A stretch of 64,000 nucleotides of DNA from UBA12191 sp964422295. GTDB taxonomy: Bacteria > Planctomycetota > UBA8108 > UBA1146. Location: positions 1-64,000 of the forward strand of contig CAYRAM010000010.1 of the NCBI GenBank assembly GCA_964422295.1, written 5' to 3'. Position numbers and translations under genes: made by a program. Each line of letters opens with the position of its first letter. The first letter of the stretch is position 1. The notes under the pieces were generated by a model that worked only from the letters and a program-made list of their open reading frames with translations, searched no databases and was not told the origin of the DNA. This document shows positions 6,410-16,130 of the stretch, piece by piece.

Positions 6410-9046
6410 TCAGTCTTCTGCGACCCACCAATCGATGTGGCCGTCCTTGCCGACGATCCAGGTCAGATCGTCGTCGGTGCCCGGATCTCCATCGGGACCG
6501 ACCGAATAGATGCGGGCGATGCCCTCATCCCCGTCGACATCGAAGACGGAAAACTCTGCGCCGAAGGGATCGCTGAAGAGATCCTGCTGCAACTCTGAGA
6601 TGACTCCCGATGCTGCAGGAACCGGGGTACCTGCAGATGAGGAAGCCATGCGACGGGCGATCTCCTTGCCGAGCCTCTGGGCGGCGATCTCTGCCTCTTT
6701 CATCAAGAGTTCATCGCGGGAGCGCTGCATTGGGTTCGACCGATCCGAATCGGGAGTGATACGGAAGCGCTTCTGATCGATCTCCTGGGGATAGACGTTG
6801 TTGCTGCGGTCCGCATCGGCAATCTCCAGATGAGCATCGATCTCGACCTTGACGACCGGTTCCGGAGTCACAAGAAGGCGCGAAATCACTCTCGGGTTGG
6901 AGCGCCACAACTCGGCGGGCAGGTGCTGCTCTTCTATTTTTCCGCTGGAGTAGGTGATGCGCATCGGCACCGGCATCACCAGGCCACCGTAATTGCGCAG
7001 CCGTACCACGGTGAAGTTCCAGTCGCGGTTGACAAGTTCCTCATCCCCGGCATCGAGGCGAGCGAGAAAAAACTCATAACCGCGGCGGTCTTCATCGGTG
7101 ACATCGAGTTCGTCGAAACTGTTGTAGAAATCGAGCAATTCCGGGAAGCGTTCGCTGCGGAAGGGGATGTTCTGGTTGTTGATGCGGCTGATCCACTCGG
7201 GATCGCTGTCGCGTTCCTCTTTCTGCATCGGTTTCTCGATATCCGGATTGCCGCTGTCGAGGTGGTAACGGACGACACTTTCGATGGCCAGATCGGCGTG
7301 ATCGGTGGTGTAGAACCAGCCGCGCCAGAACCAGTCCAGATCCATACCGCTGGCATCTTCGAGGGTACGGAAGAGGTCCGCAGGTTCCGGTCGACGGAAA
7401 GCCCAACGTTCGCAGTACTCACGGAAGGCAAAATCGAAGAGCTCTCTCCCCATGACACTCTCGCGCAAGATGTTGAGGGCTGTGGCGGGCTTGGCGTAGG
7501 CGTTGTTGCCGAATTGAATCAACTGTTCACTGTTGGTCATGATCGGCACCTGGTTGGGGCTGGTCATGAATCCGGTGATGTTGCGCGCTTCGCCACGGCG
7601 GGAGGGGTACTTTTCTTCCCACGAGAGTTGGGTAACAAACTGGACAAAGGTATTGAGACCTTCATCCATCCATGTCCACTGGCGCTCGTCCGAGTTGATG
7701 ATCATCGGAAACCAGTTGTGACCGACTTCGTGAATGATGACCCCGATCAGTCCGTACTTGGTGCGTTGCGAATAGGTGCCATCTTTCTCGGGGCGTGGCC
7801 CATTGAAACAGATCATTGGGTATTCCATGCCACCGACGGGACCGTTCACACTGATGGCGACGGGGTAGGGATAGGGTGTGCACATCTGCGAGAAGACTTC
7901 GATGGTGTGGGCGATGGCGTGGGTCGAATACCTGCTCCAAAGTGGCTCCCCTTCATTGGGGTAGAATGACATCGCCAGCGTGCGATCCCCGCCAGGGACA
8001 GCGACCCCGAAAGAATCCCAGATGAACTTGGGTGAAGCGGCCCACGCGAAATCGCGGACGTTTTCCGCCTCAAAACTCCAGGTGCGGGTGCCGGTGGCTT
8101 CCTTCTCTTCGTTGGCGAGAGCTTCCTCGGGAGTGATGACAAACATCGGTTTCGCGGCGGTCTCCGATGCCTTCAAGCGTTTCATCTGGGTATCAGTGAG
8201 GACTTCATTCTGGTTGGCCAGCACCCCGGTCGCCGTGACGACAAAGGTGTCGGGAACAGTGATGTTGACGGTGTAGTTGCCAAACTCCAGCGTGAACTCT
8301 CCGCTGCCGATGAACTGTTTGTTTTGCCAGCCGGCGTAATCGGTGTAGGCACACATCCGCGGAAACCACTGCGCCATTTCATAGATGGCATTGCCCGCAT
8401 CCTCGAACCACTCATATCCCCCGCGTGCGCGCAGGACATCGGCGTTGACGATACTGTGGTGCCATTTCAGTTTGTATGACCACGTTGCACCTGGCAGCAG
8501 CGGCTCGGGAAGATCGATGCGCAGCATGGTGTCGTTGATGATGTAGGGGACGGCGTTGTCATCGGTGTCGGTGATCGACTCAATTTTGAAGCCGCCGTCG
8601 AATTCCTGCTGGAAAGCGAGCCTGCGCAACCAGCGGATGCTCTGTTCATCCCCGGGATCAGCTGCCCTCGATCGGTTACCGATCGATTCTTCACTGAACC
8701 GATTTTGATCCAATTGCATCCACAGGTAGGTCAGGGTGTGGGGCGAATTGTTGTGGTAGGTCACCCTTTCGAGGCCGTCGAGACGGTGGTTGATGGCATC
8801 GAGGGTGACATCGATCTCCATATCGACCTGTTGTTGCCAGTAGCCCGGTCCCGGAGCCCCGGAAGCAAGCCGAGATTCATTGGGGGTCGGCAGGACATCG
8901 TCGAGCTGACGGAAGGGATCTTCCCGATCCAATTTGTCGATGGTCAGAAAGGGAGGAGGTATGTCATCGAAGGGGTCATGGGCGAATCCTGCCGGGTTCG
9001 CCAGAAACAGGGCGATACCGAGGATGAAGAGTGTGCTAAGCCGCAT
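6410..9046 (-). CDS. M1-family zinc metallopeptidase (aminopeptidase N-like), exported
   Basis: An 878-residue protein with a signal peptide (MRLSTLFILG to about residue 22). The catalytic motif HEVGH (439-443) with the third zinc ligand E462 matches HExxHx18E of peptidase family M1. A GGMEYP segment (405-410) replaces the classic GxMEN exopeptidase motif. The N-terminal beta domain occupies roughly residues 70-280. The C-terminal region beyond about residue 600 is beta-rich and then Asp/Gly-rich. It probably degrades peptides outside the cytoplasmic membrane. The ATG follows AAGGTG. The gene stands alone and ends in a strong terminator. Confidence 0.93.
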   Translation of the reverse strand: MRLSTLFILGIALFLANPAGFAHDPFDDIPPPFLTIDKLDREDPFRQLDDVLPTPNESRLASGAPGPGYWQQQVDMEIDVTLDAINHRLDGLERVTYHNNSPHTLTYLWMQLDQNRFSEESIGNRSRAADPGDEQSIRWLRRLAFQQEFDGGFKIESITDTDDNAVPYIINDTMLRIDLPEPLLPGATWSYKLKWHHSIVNADVLRARGGYEWFEDAGNAIYEMAQWFPRMCAYTDYAGWQNKQFIGSGEFTLEFGNYTVNITVPDTFVVTATGVLANQNEVLTDTQMKRLKASETAAKPMFVITPEEALANEEKEATGTRTWSFEAENVRDFAWAASPKFIWDSFGVAVPGGDRTLAMSFYPNEGEPLWSRYSTHAIAHTIEVFSQMCTPYPYPVAISVNGPVGGMEYPMICFNGPRPEKDGTYSQRTKYGLIGVIIHEVGHNWFPMIINSDERQWTWMDEGLNTFVQFVTQLSWEEKYPSRRGEARNITGFMTSPNQVPIMTNSEQLIQFGNNAYAKPATALNILRESVMGRELFDFAFREYCERWAFRRPEPADLFRTLEDASGMDLDWFWRGWFYTTDHADLAIESVVRYHLDSGNPDIEKPMQKEERDSDPEWISRINNQNIPFRSERFPELLDFYNSFDELDVTDEDRRGYEFFLARLDAGDEELVNRDWNFTVVRLRNYGGLVMPVPMRITYSSGKIEEQHLPAELWRSNPRVISRLLVTPEPVVKVEIDAHLEIADADRSNNVYPQEIDQKRFRITPDSDRSNPMQRSRDELLMKEAEIAAQRLGKEIARRMASSSAGTPVPAASGVISELQQDLFSDPFGAEFSVFDVDGDEGIARIYSVGPDGDPGTDDDLTWIVGKDGHIDWWVAED

Positions 9047-9303
9047 GGAGGCACCTTTCGCAAAAAGAAGATGAGCCGAATCAGGAATGATCTCCCAAAG
9101 CCAACCGATACCCTATCCGACAGATGCAGGGGGAATCCATGGAGAAATCGCCTCTGAGGCGTGCAGAGGCGCACTGAACACTCTTTGGCGACGATATTGC
9201 CATTTTCATCCGCAATCCTGAAGGCATTGAAATTCAGTGAATAATCTCTCTGGAGGTGCGTCTCTCTTCTGAGGCCACTTTCGGTCTCTGGATGGGAGGG
9301 AAG

Positions 9304-9708
9304 ATGTCTTCTCGTGCTCTGGCGGCTGGCTTGGCTGCAGTAATGTTATTGACTTCAGGGTGCTTCAACCACGGTTGCGGCAGTTGCATCAACGATCCGC
9401 TGGTGACCCAGGATTCCCTGCTCTTCAGTTACTCCGGGGATTTCTCCAACTACTACTCCTCAGAGAGCTTCTTCTGGTTCACCGACTTGCACGATGCCTA
9501 CGTGACCCTCGATGGGTTGAAGTTTGATGGGGTCGTCCGCATTCGCATCTTCGATAATTTCAACTTCAAGATCTTCGATGAGACCTTTTTCGGCAACGGC
9601 GGCAATGTGATCTACAAATCTCTCTCTGATCTGGGTGTTCCCGGATTGTGGGAAGTGGTCATCGAATCGACCGATGTGGATGGATACCTGCAAGTGGTGC
9701 TGGACTAG
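9304..9708 (+). CDS. Small lipoprotein of unknown function
   Basis: A 134-residue protein with a signal peptide and lipobox LTSGC (Cys20), then two more cysteines (HGCGSC) and a beta-rich body with the repeated aromatic pattern YVTLDGLKFDGVVRIRIFDN. I chose the ATG at 9304, not an in-frame start 48 bases earlier, because GGGAGG lies directly upstream and the signal peptide then begins correctly. It overlaps the convergent pseudouridine synthase gene by four bases at the 3' ends. No family recognised; probably anchored in the envelope. Confidence 0.7.
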   Translation: MSSRALAAGLAAVMLLTSGCFNHGCGSCINDPLVTQDSLLFSYSGDFSNYYSSESFFWFTDLHDAYVTLDGLKFDGVVRIRIFDNFNFKIFDETFFGNGGNVIYKSLSDLGVPGLWEVVIESTDVDGYLQVVLD

Positions 9709-10547
9709 CGTCGGCCCTTCCCCGGGCCACTCTTTTTTCCGGAACTCCTCCCAGATCCCCCTCTGGAGCCTGCCCGTCCTCCTCGCCCCTTTGGGTGGGG
9801 AGGACGGGATTTTTCATCGTCTTCGGTTTTCAATAACAGGGTGAGATCGCGATCACGCAAGGTGCGGTACTTCCCTGGGGCAAGATCGTCGAGATTCAGC
9901 TGGCCGATGGCGATACGTTTCAGATAGGTCACTTCGAGACCCTGGCCGGAAAACATACGCCGAATCTGTCGCTTCATGCCTTCGTGGATGACGATGTGTA
10001 ACGAGGCGCTGCCATCCTTGCGTCGACGCAGGCGGGTAATCTGGGCCGGTGAGGTTTCCTTGCCGACGTCAGGGAGAAATACACCACGACGCAAGGTATC
10101 AAGAATGCGTTCCGAAGGTGCACGTGAGAGAACGACAAAGTATTCCTTGCGGCAGCGGTAGCGCGGATGCGTGATGCGGTGAAGCAGATCCCCATCGTTG
10201 GTGAAGACCAGCATTCCTTCCGTCTCCAGATCGAGACGGCCGGCGGGTAGAACCCCGGCATCGATGACTCTCTTTGGCAGCATGTCCATCACCGTGAGGC
10301 GATCGTGGGTGTCATGGGTACTGGTGATGGTGCCGGCAGTTTTGTGAAACATGATGGTCATTGTCTTTGGAGGCCGGATCTTCTCGCCGTGGATGACGAC
10401 CTCATCCTTGCCGGGCAGGATGCTGATTCCGAGCTCCGCTATTTCACCATTGACGCTGACGAGCCCCTTTTCGATGAGGAGTTCTGCACGACGGCGGGAT
10501 CCATGGCCACAGCGGGCGAGATACTTCTGAAGTCTTTCACGTGCCAT
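9705..10547 (-). CDS. rluB: 23S rRNA pseudouridine synthase, RluB/RsuA family
   Basis: 280 residues. An S4 RNA-binding domain fills about residues 1-60 (RLQKYLARCGHGSRRRAE, SVNG). The catalytic domain follows, with PAGRLDLETEGMLVFTNDG (nucleophile Asp106) and the closing motif HEGMKRQIRRMF. These are the signatures of the RsuA/RluB/RluE/RluF branch, which isomerises uridine in rRNA; RluB (U2605 of 23S rRNA in E. coli) is the likeliest equivalent. A basic Gly/Arg/Ser-rich tail of about 35 residues is appended and probably binds RNA. It starts 14 bases after the unknown membrane protein gene and is probably cotranscribed with it. Confidence 0.87.
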   Translation of the reverse strand: MARERLQKYLARCGHGSRRRAELLIEKGLVSVNGEIAELGISILPGKDEVVIHGEKIRPPKTMTIMFHKTAGTITSTHDTHDRLTVMDMLPKRVIDAGVLPAGRLDLETEGMLVFTNDGDLLHRITHPRYRCRKEYFVVLSRAPSERILDTLRRGVFLPDVGKETSPAQITRLRRRKDGSASLHIVIHEGMKRQIRRMFSGQGLEVTYLKRIAIGQLNLDDLAPGKYRTLRDRDLTLLLKTEDDEKSRPPHPKGRGGRAGSRGGSGRSSGKKSGPGKGRR

Positions 10548-10561
10548 GTTGATAGCGGGGC

Positions 10562-11434
10562 CTAGGCCCCCTCCTTCTCGGCGCGGGCACGGAAATCGGG
10601 TCCGCAGTTCTGCTCAATTTCGTCGAGCATGTCCTGGACATCCTGCTCTGAGCCGCTCCCTTTTGCTTCCCGCAGTTCTTCCAGGAGCTCGACGTAGGTG
10701 CTATCGCGTATTTCAGACAATTCAGCGATTTGAGAATCGAGTCGTGATTTCTGGGCTTCGGGAAGATCGTTGCCACCGAGATCTTCTCGAAGTTTGCTGA
10801 GCACGTTGATACCCATATAGAGTTTGCCGTCGCGCAAGTGGTGGCGCGCATCGGTGATGGCTATGTTGATGCGATTATCCATGTTGATTAATTCTTCTTC
10901 ACTGAAGACGGGAGGAGGTGGGGGTTGATTCGCTGTGGATGTCGCCGACTCGCTCGCCTTGTCTTTCGTGGTTTCTTCAGTGATATTGGGAGGTGGAGTC
11001 GGATCCGACTTTTGGAAGTTGTAGATCACGTACCCTACCATGACCACTGCAATCAAACCGCATGCAAGGTAGATGGAAGTTTGAACCGGGTTCTTTTCAA
11101 AATCGAGACCGAGCCCGCCACCTCCACGTTTGCGTCGGCGTCGAGCCTTTCCGCCGCGGCCCTTGGCGGATCCTGTGGCAGGTTTCGCTGTCGAGGCGGC
11201 GGCACCGGTTGCTCCCTGGTTCGGTGCACTGCCCTCCAGCCGCTTGTCGATGGCGGCTTCGATGCGAAGTGCAAGATCGGATGGGATGGCGCCCTGATTG
11301 CCAGCCCAGTCACCAAATCTTCCGGGGGATCCCTCGGAGCGATAGTGATTCAAAAACAGCACGGCTTCCTCTTTGGTCCAGAGGCCCTGCTGGATGGCAA
11401 ACTTGCAGAAGATTTCGTCTCTTGAGGTGCTCAT
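10562..11434 (-). CDS. Single-pass membrane protein of unknown function
   Basis: About 290 residues if it starts at ATG 11434; a TTG at 11470 is possible but has no ribosome site. The N-terminal cytoplasmic part (MSTSRDEIFCKFAIQQG, GLWTKEEAVLFLNHY) is followed by an Ala/Gly/Lys-rich linker ending in the very basic KARRRRKRGGGG. Then come one transmembrane helix (about residues 120-140), a proline-rich stretch and a charged, probably coiled-coil C-terminal half. The N-terminal segment resembles domains seen in other planctomycete regulatory proteins, but I cannot name it. It is transcribed ahead of rluB. Confidence 0.6.
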   Translation of the reverse strand: MSTSRDEIFCKFAIQQGLWTKEEAVLFLNHYRSEGSPGRFGDWAGNQGAIPSDLALRIEAAIDKRLEGSAPNQGATGAAASTAKPATGSAKGRGGKARRRRKRGGGGLGLDFEKNPVQTSIYLACGLIAVVMVGYVIYNFQKSDPTPPPNITEETTKDKASESATSTANQPPPPPVFSEEELINMDNRINIAITDARHHLRDGKLYMGINVLSKLREDLGGNDLPEAQKSRLDSQIAELSEIRDSTYVELLEELREAKGSGSEQDVQDMLDEIEQNCGPDFRARAEKEGA

Positions 11435-11527
11435 GAGGGGGATGCTGGAACAAAACTGGGGTATGGTCAAGGGAGCAGGCCTTCACTTCTGTTACGGGTG
11501 ATCTGCCCACAGCGCCGGAGGACCCCA

Positions 11528-13471
11528 TTGGCCACTGAAGACAGCATTTACGGTGTCGTCGTTGGCACCGCCGGACACATCGATCACGGAAAATCGTCCT
11601 TGGTGCGACGTCTCACCGGAGTAGATCCGGATCGACTTCCCGAGGAGCAGGACCGGGGTCTGACCATCGATCTCGGTTTTGCTCCGATGAAACTGCCCGG
11701 TGGGGAGTTGGTCGGCATCATCGATGTGCCCGGCCATGAAAAATTTATCCGCAATATGGTCGCCGGAGCCAGCGGCATCGACTTGGTCGTTCTCGTCGTC
11801 GCTGCCGATGATTCAGTGATGCCGCAAACGCTGGAACATCTCGCCATCATGACCCTTCTGGGTGTCAAGAGAGGCATCATCGCCATCAACAAGATCGATC
11901 TCGTGGATGAAGAGATGCTGGAATTGGTCGAGGAAGAGATTCGCGAAGTGGTGGCGGGGACATTTCTGGAAGAATCACCAATGTTGAGGGTCAGTGCCGA
12001 GACCGGGGATGGAATCGACGCACTGCGGGATAAGGTTATTTCAATCGTCGAAGAGTTGCCCAATCGGGATACGGAAGGCGTCTTTCGATTGCCGATACAG
12101 CGGGTTTTTTCTTCGAAAGGACACGGCACCGTGATCACCGGAGTTCCGGTGAGCGGTGCGGTGGCCAAAGATGATCGTTTGGAAATTCTCCCCGGAGAAC
12201 ATCAAGGCAGAGTGAGAGGATTGCAGGCGTACAAGGTGACCGTCGATCGTGCTCGTGCAGGACACTCGACGGCGATCAACCTGGCGGATGTCAATTACAA
12301 GGATTTGAATCGGGGCATGGTGGCAGCGACACCCGGTTACTTCACCGCCACAGAGATGCTCGAAGTCAGCCTGCGTGCTCTTCCGGAATTACCGCAACCC
12401 CTGACGCACCGGATGCCGATTCGATTCTTGCAGGGAACGATGGAAGCGGTGGGTCGTCTGTACCTGCTCGATTGCACCAGTCTCGATCCCGGCGCTGAGG
12501 CTGTGGCCCAGATTCGCCTGGAAGAGCCCGTGGTCGTGGCCCCCGGGGATCGATTCGTGCTGCGACAGACATCCCCGATGATCACCTTGGGTGGGGGAGA
12601 GATCCTCGATCGCTCCCGTTGGCGATTGAAGACGGGCAAGGATTTTGTCGTCGAATCGGTGCGCCGAAAGATGTCGGCTCTCGACAGTCCCCAGGACTTC
12701 CTGCGCAGTTTGCTTCAGGATGCGTTGTTGGAAATTCACACCACCGAAGAGCTGTCACGGCGCATGACTGTGACCCAGGATCAGGTTGCGGAATATCTTC
12801 AGGAGTTGGTGACCTCCGGTGAGATCAGCGCTTTGCCCGGAAATCGCTGGTTGGTTCAGGAGGGGATCAGGATGGCTGGCGAACGCATCACTGGTGCCAT
12901 CGAAAACGCTTTCCGCGAAGACCCCTACCGGGTATCGGTCAAGGCCCTTGAGATTCGCGATGCGGTGCGTCTTGAAGAGGTCTTTCTCGATGCAGTGTAT
13001 CAGCAGCTTGTCGATGAAGGACGTCTCGATCGATTGCGGGGAGGGCGCCTTTCATTGCCCGGCTACGAGCCAACGATTCCCGACTCAGAGCGTGAAGCTT
13101 TGGAAAAATATCGCAGTTATCTGGCAGAGCATCTCTTTGAAGCAGCCCGCAATGAAGATCTGGCTCCGGTCCTCGGAACCAGTGAAGCGCTCCTCGTTAA
13201 ATTGCAATCACTGCTGGTCGATCGCGGTGAGATGGTGCGGTTGACACCTGATGTGGTGTTGCTCGAAGATGCAATCCAGGAAGCGGTGAGACGACTGGCG
13301 GCTCAGCATGCTGAATCCGGACCCTTCAGTGCTTCCGAAGCGAAGGACCTGCTTGGGACCACGCGCAAGTTTGCCATCCCCTTGCTGGAATATCTCGACA
13401 AGCAAGGCTGGACCCGTCGCCGGGAAGACCGACGCGAAATCATCAGCGAAAAATTGGCAGAACTCTCTTAG
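11528..13471 (+). CDS. selB: Selenocysteine-specific elongation factor SelB
   Basis: 647 residues. The N-terminal GTPase has G1 GTAGHIDHGKSS (13-24), G3 DVPGH (66-70) and G4 NKID (121-124), followed by EF-Tu-like beta domains. The C-terminal half is a string of winged-helix domains. The last one contains GPFSASEAKDLLGTTRKFA and LLEYLDKQGWTRR, the family's mRNA-hairpin-binding unit. SelB delivers Sec-tRNA to UGA codons marked by a SECIS hairpin. I place the start at TTG 11528 because GGAGGA lies five bases upstream; a GTG at 11498 has no such site. It overlaps the convergent metallohydrolase gene by four bases. No selA, selC or selD is visible in the window. A client selenoprotein lies at 27805. 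Confidence 0.93.
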   Translation: MATEDSIYGVVVGTAGHIDHGKSSLVRRLTGVDPDRLPEEQDRGLTIDLGFAPMKLPGGELVGIIDVPGHEKFIRNMVAGASGIDLVVLVVAADDSVMPQTLEHLAIMTLLGVKRGIIAINKIDLVDEEMLELVEEEIREVVAGTFLEESPMLRVSAETGDGIDALRDKVISIVEELPNRDTEGVFRLPIQRVFSSKGHGTVITGVPVSGAVAKDDRLEILPGEHQGRVRGLQAYKVTVDRARAGHSTAINLADVNYKDLNRGMVAATPGYFTATEMLEVSLRALPELPQPLTHRMPIRFLQGTMEAVGRLYLLDCTSLDPGAEAVAQIRLEEPVVVAPGDRFVLRQTSPMITLGGGEILDRSRWRLKTGKDFVVESVRRKMSALDSPQDFLRSLLQDALLEIHTTEELSRRMTVTQDQVAEYLQELVTSGEISALPGNRWLVQEGIRMAGERITGAIENAFREDPYRVSVKALEIRDAVRLEEVFLDAVYQQLVDEGRLDRLRGGRLSLPGYEPTIPDSEREALEKYRSYLAEHLFEAARNEDLAPVLGTSEALLVKLQSLLVDRGEMVRLTPDVVLLEDAIQEAVRRLAAQHAESGPFSASEAKDLLGTTRKFAIPLLEYLDKQGWTRRREDRREIISEKLAELS

Positions 13472-16107
13472 GGTGAATAGCGAATATCGGCTTCGATGCC
13501 GATGCCCCCTTCAGATCCATCCGCTCCGAGGCACACGACCTCGACTGATTTCCCGCTGCTGTAGATCTGATACTGCCCACCCCACGGATCGGTGGCCAAT
13601 TTTTGGATCAGTTTTGCATCGACGAGATCCTCGACAGTGTTTGGCCACTTTTGTGAGTCGAGATAGTAAATTGTCGCCGCTGCATGCAGTGCGGCAAGGT
13701 CGGAAAGCACCCTTTCACTGGGGGAAATCTTTGGCCGCAACCCGGTCTCTGCGGACTGAACCACCACTTTTTCATCGAGAATCCTCAGGGAGGCCCCGGA
13801 CTTCCCGCCGCCATTTTCGACGAGGAAGAGGATCTCGTTGTTGCCTTTATTGAGCGCAACCTGGATCAGATGGTCGAGGGGATCGACTCCTTGTTCAGCA
13901 AAATCCTCGATGACGGTTTTGCCATTGACCTGCAATAGGCAGCCATCATCGGAACCGGCGGCGAGAGTCACCTGCCGATCGTCCGGACTGACCAGCACGC
14001 AGTGAAGGACAAAGACGCAATCCTCGGAACGACCCCGCTCTTGGCCATATTGCCGCAAATCAAAGGGGCCCTCTTCTGTGGAGAGGAGTATGCGGGTCGT
14101 TGGCCGTTCCGCTTTCGGGAGTGCGAGGACGCGTTCGATCCCCTCCTTGCCGCCACCGGGGAAGGGCTCGGAGACGAACATGCGTCGAACGAAGTGTCCC
14201 GGGAGCAGCGAGATGACCTGTCGGGTGTGAATACCCAGGGCTTCCTTTCCTTTGCGACCGAGAAGATCGGCGACGAGAGAGCCGCTCTCCGCAGGCGGCA
14301 TCGCCCTGAGCAGCACAGACTGTGCCCAAGGGTCGAGTCCTTCGATGGCAAACTTTTTCATCAGTTCGCCGGTCAACAGGGCATCGTCGGTGATTTCCAG
14401 CCGTTCGATGGAACGACAGGTAGCGAGCCAGACGAGACGGGAAGGATCTTGCAACCCCCACAGCAGAAGGGTGCGATTCGTCGGTGAATCCTGTGAGCAA
14501 GCGTGGAGCATCGCCACGCGCTGATGTGGCTGACGGGCTTGCCATTCGGAGTGGAGATGTGACACATCTCCACTGTATGCTTCGAGCCAATTGCGTGCCA
14601 CTTCGACTGGGGGGGTGACCTTCCCATCGCCATCGACATCGACGTAGACAGGATTGGTCATTGCGATGGGAAGGATGGGGCGATCCTTGTCGGGGACGAT
14701 GGGGGCGAGGCTGTCATCCCCTTCGACACGGATCGCAATCCAGCCGTCGGTGCGAACCGGTATCTTTCTTTCATCCTTCAGACGCAGGATGTTGCGAGTC
14801 TCAGGGACCGGGATTGTCTCGACCACATCCCCATCGACGACGACCAGAACACGATCGACATCGATCCAATCTGCGGCATGAACTTCGACATTGATACGAA
14901 CTGAAGCCCTCTGTGCCTGAACCGTTTCCCCCATCCCTTTGCCGTTGACGGAAAATTTGATGAACGGGCCGTAGGTGGTGAAGACTTGCCCCTGCTTGAC
15001 GGTGTCACAGATCTCCTTCACAGGAATCTGCCCCGGTTGATCATTGGAGACGGGGAAGTAGTTTCTGGGCCACCCAGCGAGATTGACATTGACGGTGTGG
15101 CTGTCTGAGTTTCCGACCGCAGTGATGCGTGCACCGTGATTGAGCAAGTTGTGCCAATCTTCGAGAACGGAATGACGGCTGGTGCCCACATGCCGATCGG
15201 TCGTCTCGGCGTCGTAGTAACCCCAACCGGGATTTTCATTGAAGATTTCGACGCTGTCGAAGTCCATCGACCAATCGAGGTCTGCAGAGTCCCCGGTGAT
15301 CGGATCGAGACCGGCGATGCGGAAGTAGTCGATTGCCTCCCATCTCGGGTGATTCACCTGGATCACAGGAACTTCCCCACCTTTGACGCCCATCTTGCGC
15401 ACTGCCCGGAACATGCGCGGGCCATTGGATGATCCTGTGTCGACCACTTTTCCCCACGGTTCCAGAGGGAAGGCATTGAAGTGACCGAGAGGAACCGAAA
15501 TCTCATTGCCGACGATTCCCTGGAAGTGATCCCCGGCGGACAATTCTGCGATGGTGGGGGCATAATCAGTATGGTGATTGTGATCTGTGGCGATGCCGAC
15601 TTCGAGAGCTTCACTGGCGATGCTGATGATGCGCTCGGTCATATTGCTGTCGCCGTGACCCGAGTAGGTCAAGGTATGCAGATGGTAATCGGCAGCGGCC
15701 CAGCCTTCGGTATCGACTTGATGCTGTAGTCGAAACCTCGCTTCTGTTGGGGTATCTGCAGTGATGGTGATTTCCTGACGATCGATGCTCCACTCTGGGC
15801 CACGACTGGCGTAGACCACCCACTTCCCGACGGGAAGTGTTATGTGACCCTTTCCAGAAAGAGTGCAGATGACGTCATCTCGAATCGCCAGGTCCTGAGT
15901 AAGAACTTGCGTATCACTGAAAAACTTTTGCCGCGAGCCATCCGGTTTGCGAAAGGTCAATCTCGAAGGGACAGCCTGACCTTCTTCATCGAGGATTTCA
16001 AACTTCATACTTCCCTTGGGTCCATCACCACCGACAGGATCGACGGGAGGATCCGCAGCCATTGCAGGGAAACCGATGCCGATGAGAAGCAGGATCAGCG
16101 CATTCAT
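13468..16107 (-). CDS. CehA/McbA-like PHP metallohydrolase with pseudopilin-like C-terminus
   Basis: 879 residues from ATG 16107, giving a clean signal peptide (MNALILLLIGIGFPAMAA). An upstream in-frame start at 16212 would overlap the NagB-like gene. A carboxypeptidase-regulatory-like beta domain (about 30-130) leads into the PHP-type metal site: DYHLHT (His142, His144), ATDHNHH, and later NSDSH. This is the CehA/McbA family of exported metallo-phosphoesterase or esterase-like proteins. A helical and beta region follows. The last ~80 residues (ALHAAATIYYLDSQKWP to DPWGGQYQIYSSG) look like the C-terminal domain of type II secretion pseudopilin GspG without its N-terminal helix. That fusion is unusual. 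Substrate unknown. Confidence 0.75.
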   Translation of the reverse strand: MNALILLLIGIGFPAMAADPPVDPVGGDGPKGSMKFEILDEEGQAVPSRLTFRKPDGSRQKFFSDTQVLTQDLAIRDDVICTLSGKGHITLPVGKWVVYASRGPEWSIDRQEITITADTPTEARFRLQHQVDTEGWAAADYHLHTLTYSGHGDSNMTERIISIASEALEVGIATDHNHHTDYAPTIAELSAGDHFQGIVGNEISVPLGHFNAFPLEPWGKVVDTGSSNGPRMFRAVRKMGVKGGEVPVIQVNHPRWEAIDYFRIAGLDPITGDSADLDWSMDFDSVEIFNENPGWGYYDAETTDRHVGTSRHSVLEDWHNLLNHGARITAVGNSDSHTVNVNLAGWPRNYFPVSNDQPGQIPVKEICDTVKQGQVFTTYGPFIKFSVNGKGMGETVQAQRASVRINVEVHAADWIDVDRVLVVVDGDVVETIPVPETRNILRLKDERKIPVRTDGWIAIRVEGDDSLAPIVPDKDRPILPIAMTNPVYVDVDGDGKVTPPVEVARNWLEAYSGDVSHLHSEWQARQPHQRVAMLHACSQDSPTNRTLLLWGLQDPSRLVWLATCRSIERLEITDDALLTGELMKKFAIEGLDPWAQSVLLRAMPPAESGSLVADLLGRKGKEALGIHTRQVISLLPGHFVRRMFVSEPFPGGGKEGIERVLALPKAERPTTRILLSTEEGPFDLRQYGQERGRSEDCVFVLHCVLVSPDDRQVTLAAGSDDGCLLQVNGKTVIEDFAEQGVDPLDHLIQVALNKGNNEILFLVENGGGKSGASLRILDEKVVVQSAETGLRPKISPSERVLSDLAALHAAATIYYLDSQKWPNTVEDLVDAKLIQKLATDPWGGQYQIYSSGKSVEVVCLGADGSEGGIGIEADIRYSP

Positions 16108-16130
16108 GGAAGTACCTTTCCGGTGACGAT

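Noticed and set aside
6830..7969. A 379-codon plus-strand frame
   Set aside because: It is antisense to the M1 peptidase, whose motifs and terminator are clear. The translation shows the biased composition typical of shadow frames.
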